From Branchiostoma belcheri (lineage: Eukaryota > Chordata > Leptocardii > Amphioxiformes > Branchiostomatidae), in contig NW_017802669.1 in assembly GCF_001625305.1 (NCBI RefSeq), positions 88,036 through 152,035 on the forward strand: a stretch of DNA of 64,000 nucleotides. Reading direction: 5' to 3'. Positions 1 through 10,700 of this stretch are shown in pieces (position 1 is the stretch's first letter; each line of letters begins with the position of its first letter). The translations under genes and the position numbers were made by a program. Below the pieces are notes generated by a model that was given only the letters and a program-made list of their open reading frames with translations, was not told where the DNA came from and ran no database searches.

Positions 1-85
1 AAAGATTCTATGTTTTTGCCTATTAAGTCGTGCATATCAGCCTAAATCCTTCTTTATGAAACATGCACCTTTCAATGTTCCCCAG

Positions 86-254
86 GTTGTTGAAGACCTC
101 GTACAAGCTGAAGCTCCTGGACCTGAGAGGATGTTCAAACATCAGCACGGCAGGACTGCAGAGTCTGCCTGTCACCTGTCTGGAACTCTTCTTCATCTCC
201 AACACCAGCAATATACAGTACAGCTATGAAGGGATAGAAGTCATCATACAAAAG
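86..254 (+). CDS. Fbxl6: FBXL6-like exon (antepenultimate)
   Basis: The acceptor is CCCCAG at 80-85 and the donor is AAAG|GTAGAA after 254. The reading frame stays open and encodes one LRR, with DLRGC then IS-AGLQSLP. The first base completes a codon split with an exon outside the window. Confidence 0.6.
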
Positions 255-2353
255 GTAGAAACTCCTTTGTTCTTCTTGTAAAAAAGTTTATTTTATTCAT
301 TTTGATATAATAATTATAAACAGGGCTCGAAATACCGGGTGCATGTGCACCTTAGTGCACCCAAATATTTTTGTAGGTATTTTTGTACATATTAAATGTA
401 TACAGTAATACTAGATATTCTTGGCATCCATGTGTCAGAAAATCTTTGTAGTAGTACTTGTTTAAAGTACAAGATTTTGAAGTAGAAGAGGAGCAGAAGA
501 GGAGCAGTAAGATCTGTAATTAGTTTTTGTTTTATATGGTGCACCCAAAAATTTTCCTGTGCAACTAATTTTTTGGGTTGGGTGCACCAGTGCACCTATT
601 CCCAAAAATGAATTTCGAGCCCTGATAAATAATATTCATTTATTGTTTTCGCCCATGTTTCTTTTTCTTCAGATTCAACTTTTTCATTTTGGAAAAATGA
701 TGTTAAATTTGGTATGAAGGTAGACTGGGCAGATAAACTTTTATTTTAAATGTAATCCGGTTGATCCCCACAGTGTCAGCACAGCCTTGTAGAGGTGGAC
801 CTGTCCTGGAATCTGTATGAAGACACAAACCTGGACAGAACTCTGAGGAAACTGTCCTCCTGCCGAGCCAGCTCCCAGCTGAAGGTGTTGAGTCTGAGTG
901 GGACGTGTGTGACTTCAGACATGGTCAGGTCAGGTGCCACTTATTTACATAATATTATAATTTAAACACAAGCACTTTAGCTAGAAGAGGGATAAATCTC
1001 TCTGAGTACTCTAGCGGACAATTGAGTACTCAGCAGTTGTCTTTGGATTAGGCATTGTTCTCCCAAATTCTACATGTATCTCAGATCTCTTGCAGTCTCT
1101 TACAGGTCTCTTTTTTACGACTGTTTTCTTTCATAATTTTCCATTGTTTGAAAAGTCTATTTTGAAATCACCTGTGAAAACATGGCTGCCTTGTTGTTGT
1201 TTTTATGTCATTGTTAGGGTTAGACACTAATCCCCATTTAATTATCGTTCAAAACAATAGATTGTATCTGAGAGGGTCCAACCTTAGGTGTCAAGAAGGA
1301 ATCTACAGCAGTTCTCTTTGGAGTCTCTTCTAATGGGGACAGATCTCTTCCAGCTCTCTTTGAGTCTTGTCCTTTGTGATGAGATCTCAATTGTCTGCTA
1401 GAGTACTCAAAGAGATTTATCCCTCTACTAGTTAAGAAGTCAGGTCTGCTTTGTTAGGCCACATTGACAACCCTCTCTGAACCGTGATGGTGGTAGATTC
1501 TGTCTTCCCGCCACTTTTGATTCATTCCCGGTGTCATCACATTTACTATTATGCCATTTTGCTACGTAAGCCATTTTGTTCAGCAATGGTGGCTACAAGT
1601 GATAGTGAACACTCCTTTTTTCTTCCCTTGAAACCCAGAAAACATGCAAAATGTCATCAAAACAGCAATTTCTTCAGTCTCTTATAAACTTTAGACTTTA
1701 TCTAAACTTCATGACTGTCTTACTTGAGTGGTAACAGAGGTTACAGAAATCTGTGGTAACGTAGTTTACAGAACTCTCCAAACCTGCAGCTATAATTTCT
1801 TCCAAGTCATCAACCAAACCTACACCTAGTGTTGTGGTACAGTTTGTGAAACATAGTAAGTGTAGTGGGAAATTGAAGAAAGCAATGATGAGGTCTGTGA
1901 TTTGACTCGTATCTATTTGTAAAGAGTGGTGACAGTATTTTGCACATTTGAATGAGAAGGAGTGGAAAGTGACATGGATCGAGCCTCCATAGCATGCCAA
2001 AAAATGGGGGTTTTGGGGGTCTTCATGGTCTTTGGGAGCGATTATATGCTATTTTTTGATTGCAAATAGACAACATAGCCAGCCTTTTTTTAATTACCCC
2101 CATTTTTTTAGAACTGGGCTAATCAGAAAATAGCCGAAGACCACCAAACCCCCAGTTCTATAAGCCTGGAGGCTAACGTGGATCCCTGTAAAAGTTACAA
2201 ATGCAATGTTGTTGTCCTGTATGTAGATCAGTGCTGGAAGGCTGTCCCCATCTGACCTCCCTGAACCTGACATCATGTCGAGCCCTGCCCAGAGGCATGA
2301 AGCAGCTGTTTGGAGAACAGGCCATCGCTGACCTCAGGAGACAAATATGCTAG
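86..2353 (+). CDS. Fbxl6: F-box/LRR protein (FBXL6-like), last three exons only
   Basis: Three exons at 86-254, 774-928 and 2227-2353 join in frame and end at TAG 2351-2353. They give about 149 C-terminal residues built of leucine-rich repeats of the cysteine-containing type: LKLLDLRGC..IS..GL in the first exon, LVEVDLSW and LKVLSLSGTCVTSDMV in the second, LTSLNLTSCRALPRGMK in the third. The order of these repeats and the closing GCP-L-LNL-SCR-LPRG pattern match my memory of the FBXL6 C-terminus. FBXL proteins are substrate-recognition subunits of SCF (SKP1-CUL1-F-box) ubiquitin ligases. The F-box itself would lie upstream of the window, so it is not seen. Border phases are 0 (after 254) and 2 (after 928). 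Exon 2 could instead end at 933 with exon 3 starting at 2232, and the protein would be unchanged. Another LRR family member is possible; coding status is firmer than the family name. Confidence 0.62.
321..624. mobile_element. MITE with 13-bp TIR CAGGGCTCGAAAT (hAT-like)
   Basis: The ends are a perfect 13-bp inverted repeat, CAGGGCTCGAAAT at 321-333 and its complement at 612-624. The element lies in the intron after the first LRR exon. The CAGGG start resembles hAT ends, but the flanks give no clean 8-bp target duplication. The interior repeats GTGCACC-type motifs near both ends. Relatives at 2718-3441 and 33272-33717 carry an internal minisatellite that this copy lacks. Confidence 0.75.
774..928 (+). 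CDS. Fbxl6: FBXL6-like exon (penultimate)
   Basis: The acceptor is CCCACAG ending at 773. The frame opens with CQHSLVEVDLSW and closes with TCVTSDMV plus two bases. Donors GT at 929 and GT at 934 are both possible and give the same protein when paired with acceptors ending at 2226 and 2231 respectively. Confidence 0.6.
976..1435. mobile_element. Inverted-repeat MITE in LRR-gene intron
   Basis: About 55 bp at 976-1030 (AGAGGGATAAATCTCT, GAGTACTCTAGC, GACAATTGAG) reappear inverted at 1380-1435 with few mismatches. The element has no ORF of note. It fits a non-autonomous DNA transposon of about 460 bp; its superfamily is not assigned. Confidence 0.65.
1436..2226 (+). other. Intron remainder, nothing assigned
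   Basis: AT-rich sequence between the MITE and the terminal LRR exon. Short open frames on both strands show no recognisable protein. A G-run/C-run segment at about 1999-2160 has weak inverted similarity to itself. Confidence 0.4.
2227..2353 (+). CDS. Fbxl6: FBXL6-like terminal exon with stop
   Basis: The exon runs from an acceptor AG at 2225-2226 (or CAG at 2229-2231) to TAG at 2351-2353. It encodes SVLEGCPHLTSLNLTSCRA and then LPRGMKQLFGEQAIADLRRQ, the final LRR and a short tail. An ATTAAA at 2408-2413 could serve as the poly(A) signal. Confidence 0.6.
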
Positions 2354-2407
2354 CTTTAGAAATGTCCTGTTCTGTAAAGTTCAGAACAGTTATAAAAATC
2401 TGATTTA

Positions 2408-2413
2408 ATTAAA
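2408..2413 (+). promoter_or_regulatory. Possible poly(A) signal ATTAAA of the LRR gene
   Basis: ATTAAA lies 55 bases after the TAG stop. It is the nearest variant signal, but in AT-rich sequence it may be chance. Confidence 0.3.
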
Positions 2414-2434
2414 GAAAAAAAATCACCTCCAACG

Positions 2435-2640
2435 AGGCCCTGGGTGCCATTCTCCGTAGTCCATGTACATGTGTAGCTAGCAACAATATGGAGCCGGTGG
2501 TAACTACGGAGGATGGCACCCAGGCTACCGAAGCTCCACGGAACTCAGTACAGTGCCGACTCATAAATGCCATGAAAGGCCAGCTTGTCAAAAGGTCCAG
2601 GAGTCCAGGACCCTTAAGACCAGTCAGTTGGTAGCACATG
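2435..2640. mobile_element. MITE core fragment (same core as 22185-22300)
   Basis: It contains CTCCGTAGTCCATG, then GGAGCCGGTGGTAACTACGG, then CGAAGCTCCACGGAACTC, in the order seen inside the complete element at 22092-22495. The unit is itself an imperfect hairpin, because CTCCGTAGT and ACTACGGAG are complements. The outer TIRs are not visible here, so it is a fragment or an element nested in another. Confidence 0.6.
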
Positions 2641-2717
2641 AAACCTCACTGTTGGTCTCAAAAGTGGAATGTATAGAAACGTACATGTACATTTAACTCA
2701 ACAAAAATTACCCATTC

Positions 2718-3441
2718 TAGAGCTCAAAATACTGGGTGCACATGCACCTTGGTGCATGTAAAGTTGGAGTTGTGCAGATATTTATCATGTCTACCTGTAC
2801 CTAACCTGCACTGGTCCATGTACTGGGTATATGCAGGTTAGTGCAGGTAAAATTGGGGCTGTGCAGGAATTTCTTATGTCTACCTGAACCTAACCTGCAC
2901 TGGTCCATGTACTGGGTATATGCAGGTTAGTGCAGGTAAAATTGGACCTGTGCAGGTATTTCTGATGTCTACCTGCACATAACCTGCACTGGTGCATGTA
3001 CATTGTTGTACTGGGTATATGCAGGTTAGTGCAGGTAAAATTGGAGCTCTGCAGGTATTTCTGATGTCTACCTGCACATAACCTGCACTGGTCCATGTAC
3101 TGGGTATATGCAGGTTAGTGCAGGTAAAATTGGAGCTCTGCAGGTATTTCTGATGTCTACCTGCACATAACCTGCACTGGTCCATGTACTGGGTATATGC
3201 AGGTTAGTGCAGGTAAAATTGGAGCTGTGCAGGTATTTCTGATGTCTACCTGTACCTAACCTGCACTGGTGCATATACTGGGTTTTAAAAAAAAGTGTGT
3301 GTGGATTTTTATATGCTGCATTGACAGTTACCACCTACAAAAACGCATGACAAAAATAATGGCAATAGTTTCTGAACAGTTTTTAGTATGATCCAAAATT
3401 TATCTGGTGCAGGTAATTTAAAAAAAGTATTTCAGGCCCTG
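2718..3441. mobile_element. Inverted-repeat element carrying an 89-bp minisatellite
   Basis: Degenerate versions of the GGGCTCGAAATAC terminus start near 2718 (AGAGCTCAAAATACTGGG) and end near 3441 (GTATTTCAGGCCCTG). The interior is a tandem array (see 2800-3285). The non-repeat tail from 3290 matches that of the element at 33272-33717 (TGGATTTTTAT, then CTGCATTGAC). Confidence 0.65.
2800..3285. repeat. Minisatellite, 89-bp unit, about 5-6 copies
   Basis: The landmark CTGGGTATATGCAGGTTAG recurs at 2823, 2912, 3011, 3100 and 3189, which gives spacings of 89, 99, 89 and 89. One unit carries a 10-bp insertion. Each unit contains inverted halves (GCAGGTTAGTGCAGGTA against TACCTGCACCTAACCTGC), so each can fold. 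Open frames across it on the minus strand are repeat artefacts. Confidence 0.9.
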
Positions 3442-3775
3442 CTTTTATATGGTCAAGTACTAACTAATTAGAAGAAATAGAAGTACAAAATACAAAATAA
3501 ATCAAACAATTCTACCTATGAACTATAAGTTACTTTGTAATTTATGATAGTCTACTACAATTGGGTGGGGCCAGTAATGTATTTGGTATCTTTTTTAATA
3601 TGAATTATCACAAATTATTCATTATTGGCAAATGAACAAAGGGTACCAATAAAGAAAGTGATACTGTATTACTTTTGTCGAAATGTTATTTAATAGCTAT
3701 CAGGCTTATGACCTCAAAATTTGAAAGTGAAAGAATCTTGTGTTCTTTTGCGCGCCATGTCAAAGTTTTCATGAC

Positions 3776-3950
3776 CCATCGCATTAGATTTGGAGTCTGC
3801 GGAGGGTGTCATCCATAAAATATACTTGCCGTGGCCTGAGACAACCTCCTTCATTGCCTTTCTCAGGCCACGGGAAGTAAATTTTATGGATGACATCCTC
3901 CGCAGACTCCAAATCTTATGCGATAGGGCAAAAAGAAACCAGGCGGGCCA
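3776..3950. mobile_element. Two MITE termini abutting in inverted orientation
   Basis: About 65 bp ending in CCGTGGCC (3776-3840) and the inverted complement starting GGCCACGG (3867-3940) flank a spacer of about 28 bp. Both arms carry the ATTTTATGGATGACA motif typical of GGCC-ended Harbinger-like MITEs elsewhere in the window. Here the GGCC ends face inward, so two elements (or broken ends) sit end to end. Confidence 0.6.
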
Positions 3951-4518
3951 AAAAAACAAGGTCCTACATTTGAAAATTTTGACTCAATCATTGTACAAAT
4001 GGTTTTGATTTAACGTTAGTCATATATCACACATATTATTACTGCTTCAAAGTAAGAAACAAAACATTAAATCAGAGCCTTTTCTTGTCTCCTTTTCTTA
4101 TCTGCCATCCACCTTCCAACATGGCTACAGACATCTTTGCCCATTTTCGGCATGTTGACCACTGTCAGAAGGCAACAAAATTTCTTGTTTCCTTTTTTTT
4201 TCCCAAATCAGGCGAAAATTAATCCGCGCGCTGATGTCACCATAAATATTTTACTTGCTGTGACCTTAGGTGACAGCAAAGTAACGCAATTTTTCCTGTT
4301 CCAAAACTATAACACGTTGCGTTGCTGATATCCAGTAGATGAACTAGCAGTTTTCAAACAGCTGTACTCTTGCGTTTGTGTCGGAACAGTGACGGAAACA
4401 ACGTACGAAACGAAGAAAAACATCGTTTGTTGTCACTTCCGGGTTTGTTTCACCGCCACCCCTCTGTTGCGTCATCATGGAACAGTCCTGTCACCACGAC
4501 GCCAAATGCCGCCATGTG

Positions 4519-4533
4519 ATTGGTCGATCCAAT
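4519..4533. promoter_or_regulatory. Inverted CCAAT-box pair in CFAP77 promoter
   Basis: ATTGG at 4519-4523 and CCAAT at 4529-4533 lie about 180-190 bases upstream of the CFAP77 ATG. Paired NF-Y sites close to a gene start are typical of TATA-less promoters. No TATA box is evident here. Confidence 0.45.
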
Positions 4534-4556
4534 CAGGTGACCGAGTTGTAGCAACA

Positions 4557-4570
4557 GTCGCTAGGGAAAC
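4557..4570 (+). promoter_or_regulatory. RFX-type X-box upstream of CFAP77
   Basis: GTCGCTAGGGAAAC fits the ciliary X-box pattern (GT half-site, two-base centre, AAC half-site) except that the usual AT centre is AG. It lies 141 bases before the ATG. A second compressed half-site pair, GTTGTAGCAAC, sits immediately upstream at 4545-4555. RFX factors drive ciliary genes, which fits the product. Confidence 0.5.
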
Positions 4571-4710
4571 AGACCACGCCCCTTCACGGCTACACAACAG
4601 TGGAAAACATTGGGTAGCGTGCGACTTGATAAGCGGTGCGATCTCCAGGTCTATTAGAAGGATTTTCTGCGGCTCCTGGGCGTCCAAACCACGAGGAACA
4701 GGTGTACAAC

Positions 4711-4773
4711 ATGGCACAGGACCGGATAGGACTGTACAGGGATTCTATGAACGAAAATCCGCTTTTGGCCAAG
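4711..4773 (+). CDS. CFAP77: CFAP77 exon 1
   Basis: 21 codons, from ATG to LLAK, with donor AAG|GTAAGA (phase 0). It carries the RDSM-NPL signature of the family N-terminus. Confidence 0.88.
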
Positions 4774-7700
4774 GTAAGAGCAGTCTTTTTTGTAAGATTT
4801 CTACACCATGTGGTAACCAGACCGAAGCGATTCAAGTGCCCTTAATTTAAACCAGAGTGCTCGCCTTTTCTCAGCCCAATTGACAAAACCTCATCTTCGC
4901 TGCACTGCGTTTACGAATTTGTACTAATTCTGATATTTTTGTCCATCTGTGACGTTACAATACGACGTTATTCTATTGTTGACTTTCAATTTTTGGTTGA
5001 TAACACTGAAATTAGGGGGAGGGGGGTCAGTTGAATGGTCTTCTCTTCACCAATGTTTACCGTTCAAATTAATTCCACCTCAAGCCTTTCCATTTGAAAA
5101 GTGATGTCTTTTGGAAACGCTCAATTAATGGTTTTCTTTTATCCGAAAAAAAAGAAAATAAGGTTACTTTAATGATTGCAAGAGTTAAAATAGTGATTTT
5201 GATGTTTGTTTTGGTTGTATGTTGTTACTGTATCATAGCCACCAAGCGATGAAAGTTTTCCCTCATATCAAGTTACCAGATTTTCTGTATAAATAAAAAC
5301 AAGTTAGCCCTTATTAGTTAGTAACTACAATTTTAAGACATTTTGTACTTCTATTTTGTAGTTGACATGTATTTGTGTTAATAAACGTGCTAACATGGAA
5401 GCAAGGAGCTTAAAAATCTTGAATCTAGAAAAGGAAACAGAATGTTTGGCAAAGGTCATGCCACTATCAGTGGTCTGTAGGTGTTTCTAAAGAGAATGAA
5501 CTTTCTTCTAAAAAAATTCACAGGTTATATTTAAGTAGTCCTGTTCTGACTTTGTTACAATATAGAATGTGAAGCATCTGACACTCATCTCATTTGTAAA
5601 ATGTATTTTTATTTGCCCCACAAAAAAAAAGATTCTTGGTCAAACAGAGAATGAAAATTCCAGTAAAAATTCATTAAAAAAACTATTGGTTGCTTTATGT
5701 GCAAGTAGATGGTTTTAATTGGGCTATTTCAAATGCTTCAAATATAAAATGATGTGATAAAAATTTGGTAAGAAAAGGCATTAAATAAATATCAGACAGA
5801 TTTTCTCAATCCAGAATATTCTTTGTTTTGTTTTGTTATGCGGCCCTGAAATGGCGTTGGATACCTTTTAATTGGTAACATTATAGGAAGTCCTTTAAAA
5901 GGCGTTGAAATGCACGGAGTACCGCTACCAAAGGGTTCCTTGGGTCCGCGTGAAAACGAATCCGACTTCTATCCTAACATGGCCGGACAAGCGTGCGTTG
6001 CGGGGCATTGGATACAAATACCGTCTTTGTTTGGTCGAAGAATAAACCATTGCAATGTTTTGTTTGGCAGTATTGACATCTAACACTTGACTCCACAACA
6101 CCCAAACAAGTCCACTCAACCTCAATGGCAGTGTTATGGTCCTGTTTTGGACTCAAAGGTCTCAATTTTGAAGATACCCCCTGGCTAGGTAGGCGTGAGG
6201 TATATTTTTCAGGGTGGGGTCTGTAGAGTCAAAATTGAACACCTGTTCAGTATAAAGTGTTGCTATGATACTATATTGTCCCCAGTAACTACTTGACCTG
6301 GATTTTGCAATTACATGTTTCATATATTAGGAAATATACGGATAAAATGAATATTATATATCAATCAAGTGTACTGAGAGATCAAAATATATTAGTAGAG
6401 CAACCCAATATTTGTTATGAGATCCCCGATTTAGAACATGTATTGCTCAACTACTGTAAAATATTGCTTCGTGTGCCCAGAAACTCTGTTAATGCTGCTG
6501 TAATGGGCGAGCTAGGAATTTTCCCATTGTACATAGAAACTCAAACGAGACTGATTAAGTACTGGTTAAGATTAAATAACATGTGTAATAATAGAATTGT
6601 TAAGAAAGCCTACGATACTGCTGTTGTACAAGAACACGATTGGGCTTCCCATGTACAAGATATATTATGCAGACATGGTTTTCAAAATACTTGGCTTAAC
6701 TGTAATGTAGACGCCAACTATTTTGGAAACTTGTTTAAGGAACGACTCAAGGACACATTTCTTTCCAACTGGAGACAAAAGATAAGGAGCTTCAGTAAAC
6801 TCGAGACATACTCCAAAGTCAAGAAAACCTTTACCATGGAGAATTACCTCTCGGTGATCCGAAACAAATCCTTTACATCTAGTATTACAAAACTGAGAAT
6901 AAGTGCCCATTGCCTAGAAATTGAGAAGGGTCGTCACAAAAAGATACCAGCCGAGAAAAGAATGTGTCCTGCCTGCAAAGACAAAGTTGAAGATGAGTAC
7001 CATTTTGTAATGATATGTCCATACTATAACGAAGAAAGGAAAAAACTAATGATATCATGTAAAAATAAAATAACACTACCTGGGACAAGTAGAGAAATCT
7101 TCAACATATTGTTATCATGCCCCGACTCTGTATCTGTTTGTTTAGGCCAATATATACATACTGCTATACAAAAGAGAAACCTTGTCACTGCATTGTGAAA
7201 TGTAACATTCCATTAGAACATATATACATGCATTGAAGTTAGATTAGTACACTAGTAGAAATAGTTTATAGTTATTAAATGTTACTTGCCATACATTGTA
7301 TCAAATGCAATTGTTGCGCAATAAACTTGACTTGACTTGACTTGACTATATTAGGTCGTAACAGTATCATTTGTTTATTTATCCTGCAAAAGTAACAACA
7401 AAGTGACAAACAGGCACAGATCACGTTAACTGGCTGTCACCAAGGTGACATACTAGCTGTTACCACATCAATATACCTTGTAAACGAGACAAGTTTTAAG
7501 TATTTAAAAAAACTGTGACAGTAACAAAGTCAGTTGGCAACTTCCCAATTTTCTAGTGAGTGAAGTAAATTGTGAAAAGGATGTTTTACCAAATTTGATT
7601 TTCCGCTTTTTAACTCGTGGACAATGGGACATCATGCCATTCCCACCCAAATCTACCAGTTTCCCATGCAATTAAGACTAAGCCACACCGACTTAATTTT

Positions 7701-10700
7701 ATGGATGACATCCCCGTGTGCATTGCTTTTTGCCTGTTCTCAAAAAAAAATAAAGATTGCGTCCTGCGAGGCACTGTCCTGGCCTTGAAAACCGTGACCG
7801 TGAAAACTGAGAACATAGAAATACCATGAAAATAATCAGGAATTACAGTTCTACAAAATGTATGCATTTGAATATATGCATTACTTCTTATAATTGTACA
7901 TTTAGATTTGTTAGAATTTAGATTTAATAAGATTTTGTCAACCAGCAAAAAACAGAGGTTATGGTCTGATAAATATTTGAAGACCATATTATCGATGATA
8001 AGTGTCCTTTTATATTACATCCGTCATGCATCATTTTTCCTTTAATAACAAAAGAAAAGCTTTTTATCTTGCGAAGTGATAGATCACATGTTGAATTATT
8101 GACGAACAAGCCATGAAAGAGTAGCTTACTTTCCATAACAACATAATTTTGTCATTTATTTCCATTTCCTGTTGTTAGGGAGCAGTTTTCAGTCCATAGA
8201 AAACCACTGAAAAAAAAAACCTCAAAGAGTTTAAGAGGAAGAAAGGAGTTAAGATCCTGGTTTACTACAAAGACCCCTGTGCTTTTTTTCTTTTTGAAGT
8301 CCTTTCGCTTTTTGAGATCAACCCTTTTTTTTTGCATGATTAGGTTTCTAAGTGGCAGACTGAAGTGTTGTGAAGTGTTGAGCTTGGTAATTGTGTAGAC
8401 CAAATTTTCCCTCTGCCAACCATTGTCGGGATAAGCATCATGGGATACAGTAAAGCATCATGGGAAGTTGCCATGGTAACAGACCAGATGTGCTTCAACA
8501 TTGAAAGGGCAGAACACACCTGGAAAATTAGTTTTACTATGTAAAACTTATAGACTTAGAGGTAAATATAGCTAAATGGGGAAAGAAAGGGCTGGCTGAA
8601 GTGGAAAAGGCTTGAAGTGGTTGCAGTTGAGTTGTTGGTGAGAATTTTGACGACAAGAGTTTTTCCACAGTTGAAGAATGCCTTCTGAAAGAGGCCCGTA
8701 CAATGGTACAGAAATTGATGTTTAGAACTAAAAATCCATTGAGTTTTGTTCACAAGATGAAATCATAAGAACTGTTAAAGTCACACCTGGTCCAATTTGA
8801 TTTGTTAGTTCTCAGATTTTTTTTAGAAAAGATAGAAAAGACTAATGACAAGCCAGGCTAATTAATGATTTATCTTTTGATCAATCTTCTATTCAGAAAC
8901 TATAGAACAGGTGCATGTATATAGAACTAACTGTCAGGGCTAATAATCTGTCCAAATGCAACTGCAAAAGCTGGCTTTTCATAACTTCTTTATTCTGTCA
9001 CAACCAATATTGTTCTAGAATTATTGGATCATGTACATGCACAAATGGTATCCATCACAATTTAGCTTGTCAGAGAAAAGCAGACTAAAGCAAAGTGTTT
9101 TATTTTCCCTTTATTAAGATGATGTTGATGAATGTCCATGTAAGTTCACATCAATGTTAAAGATTTTAATGGCATGTTATTGTAACATTAGAAGGTCATA
9201 CAAAAAGTCAATTTTCTTGTCATTTCTTTACAATGTACATGAATGTTAAAATGTGCCATATAAATGTATTTGACTTTGAGTAAGAATAAACAGAGCAGTA
9301 GTTTGTTGGGCCAGACCATTTGAAGGTTTACAAACATTATGCATTTGCTTTGTTTTCTGTCTGTCCCTCAGTCTCAGCTTGGCAGACCACTGAAGCGAGG
9401 CTTCACCCTGCCTCCTGATGACTTCACATACGGCAGACCAAACACAGGGAAGGATGGAGGAACTGCAGAAGGTAACAACACTCACACTCACTCACTATAC
9501 GGTTAATCATCTGTTGTTCCCCCTCTATGGAGGATTAGGCCACACCAATTTGACCAAATATATATATATGATAGCTAGAACCAGCCTACGATACAAAACA
9601 AGCAACTGGTTTCTGTCACTGATATTGCATTTTTGACTCACAGATATCAGATATAAATTAAAGAATGACCAAAAACTTGACTTTGAAAATCCAGTTTTGC
9701 AAACCTAAAATTGCATTAAATGGATGCAGCAAACTGAAGTAGCCATTTTGCTCAATTGCTCTACAGGGAGAAGGTTAATGAACACGTAGCATGTAACATT
9801 ATTCCTACATTTGATCACTGAAAGTCCACAGTATACATGTATTTCTTACCCACACATCTAGCACAGTTGAAATTTCCTTGCTGTTCCACAACGATCCCCT
9901 AGGTGGCAGGTCAGAGCTATCAGTCCATCTGTGACATCTCTGCAGTTTGTTTTCCCACCACTAGAGGTCTCTTCTGCCACACTGGACAATTCCCCTTGCA
10001 TTACCTTAGAGCAAAACTGTCCTTTAGTCACCCAACAAATCTTTTGCCCCTTTTTTTTTCTAGCAATAATTGTTAAACAACTGCAAGTGCCTTGGACCAA
10101 ATAAAATCTAAAATTATGTTGTTGCTATAGTTTAATGTAATGTTATATCAAAAAAGTTTACTCCTATAAAAATACATTATTCCTCCCATTAGTCACCTGT
10201 ATTGTAGATTGTTTTATTGCCTCAATTTTATTATCTCAATTACAACCTACAAAGTAAAAAGTTTGTATCAAAGACTCCCCTGAGACTGCTTAAAATGGTA
10301 CAGCCCTACTTCACAGGTGGTTGTGAATTGGACACCTGTTTCAAAACCAGTTTTTATTATGCTTTTTGTGAATGGAGTAAAGAAATACAGCCAATGCAAT
10401 TTCAGAGCAGTCAAACTGGGTTTTCAAAACCATTCTTTTTACTAGTAATGTCACAGTAGTAGCTTGAAGTTGAATCAATCCTATTCAATAGCATACTGAT
10501 ACTGTATCTGTGATTGGAACACCCCCCCCAAAAAAAAACAACCCAAGGCAATTCTTTATATTTGGGGTACCACCCATAAATAGCTAGAACCAGGCTATGA
10601 TAAATCAATCAATCAAGCCGCAGGCATCAGAGTAGATGCATAGCAGCTGTAGCCATGTCCCTCCAGGATGTTCTGTTTTCCGCCATTACTCTCCAGTCTG

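Noticed and set aside
2880..3334. Minus-strand frames reading a repeated Cys-rich peptide
   Set aside because: Read-through of the 89-bp minisatellite. The period is not a multiple of three, so frames shift from unit to unit.
4636..4710. 25-codon N-terminal extension of CFAP77
   Set aside because: It starts with GTG. The first ATG in frame is 4711, with good context, though human CFAP77 does have a longer N-terminus.
6293..7198. 301-codon frame as a host gene
   Set aside because: Contains a LINE C-terminal Cys-His knuckle and ends in a LINE-style AATAAA plus TTGAC tail; it lies inside an intron.
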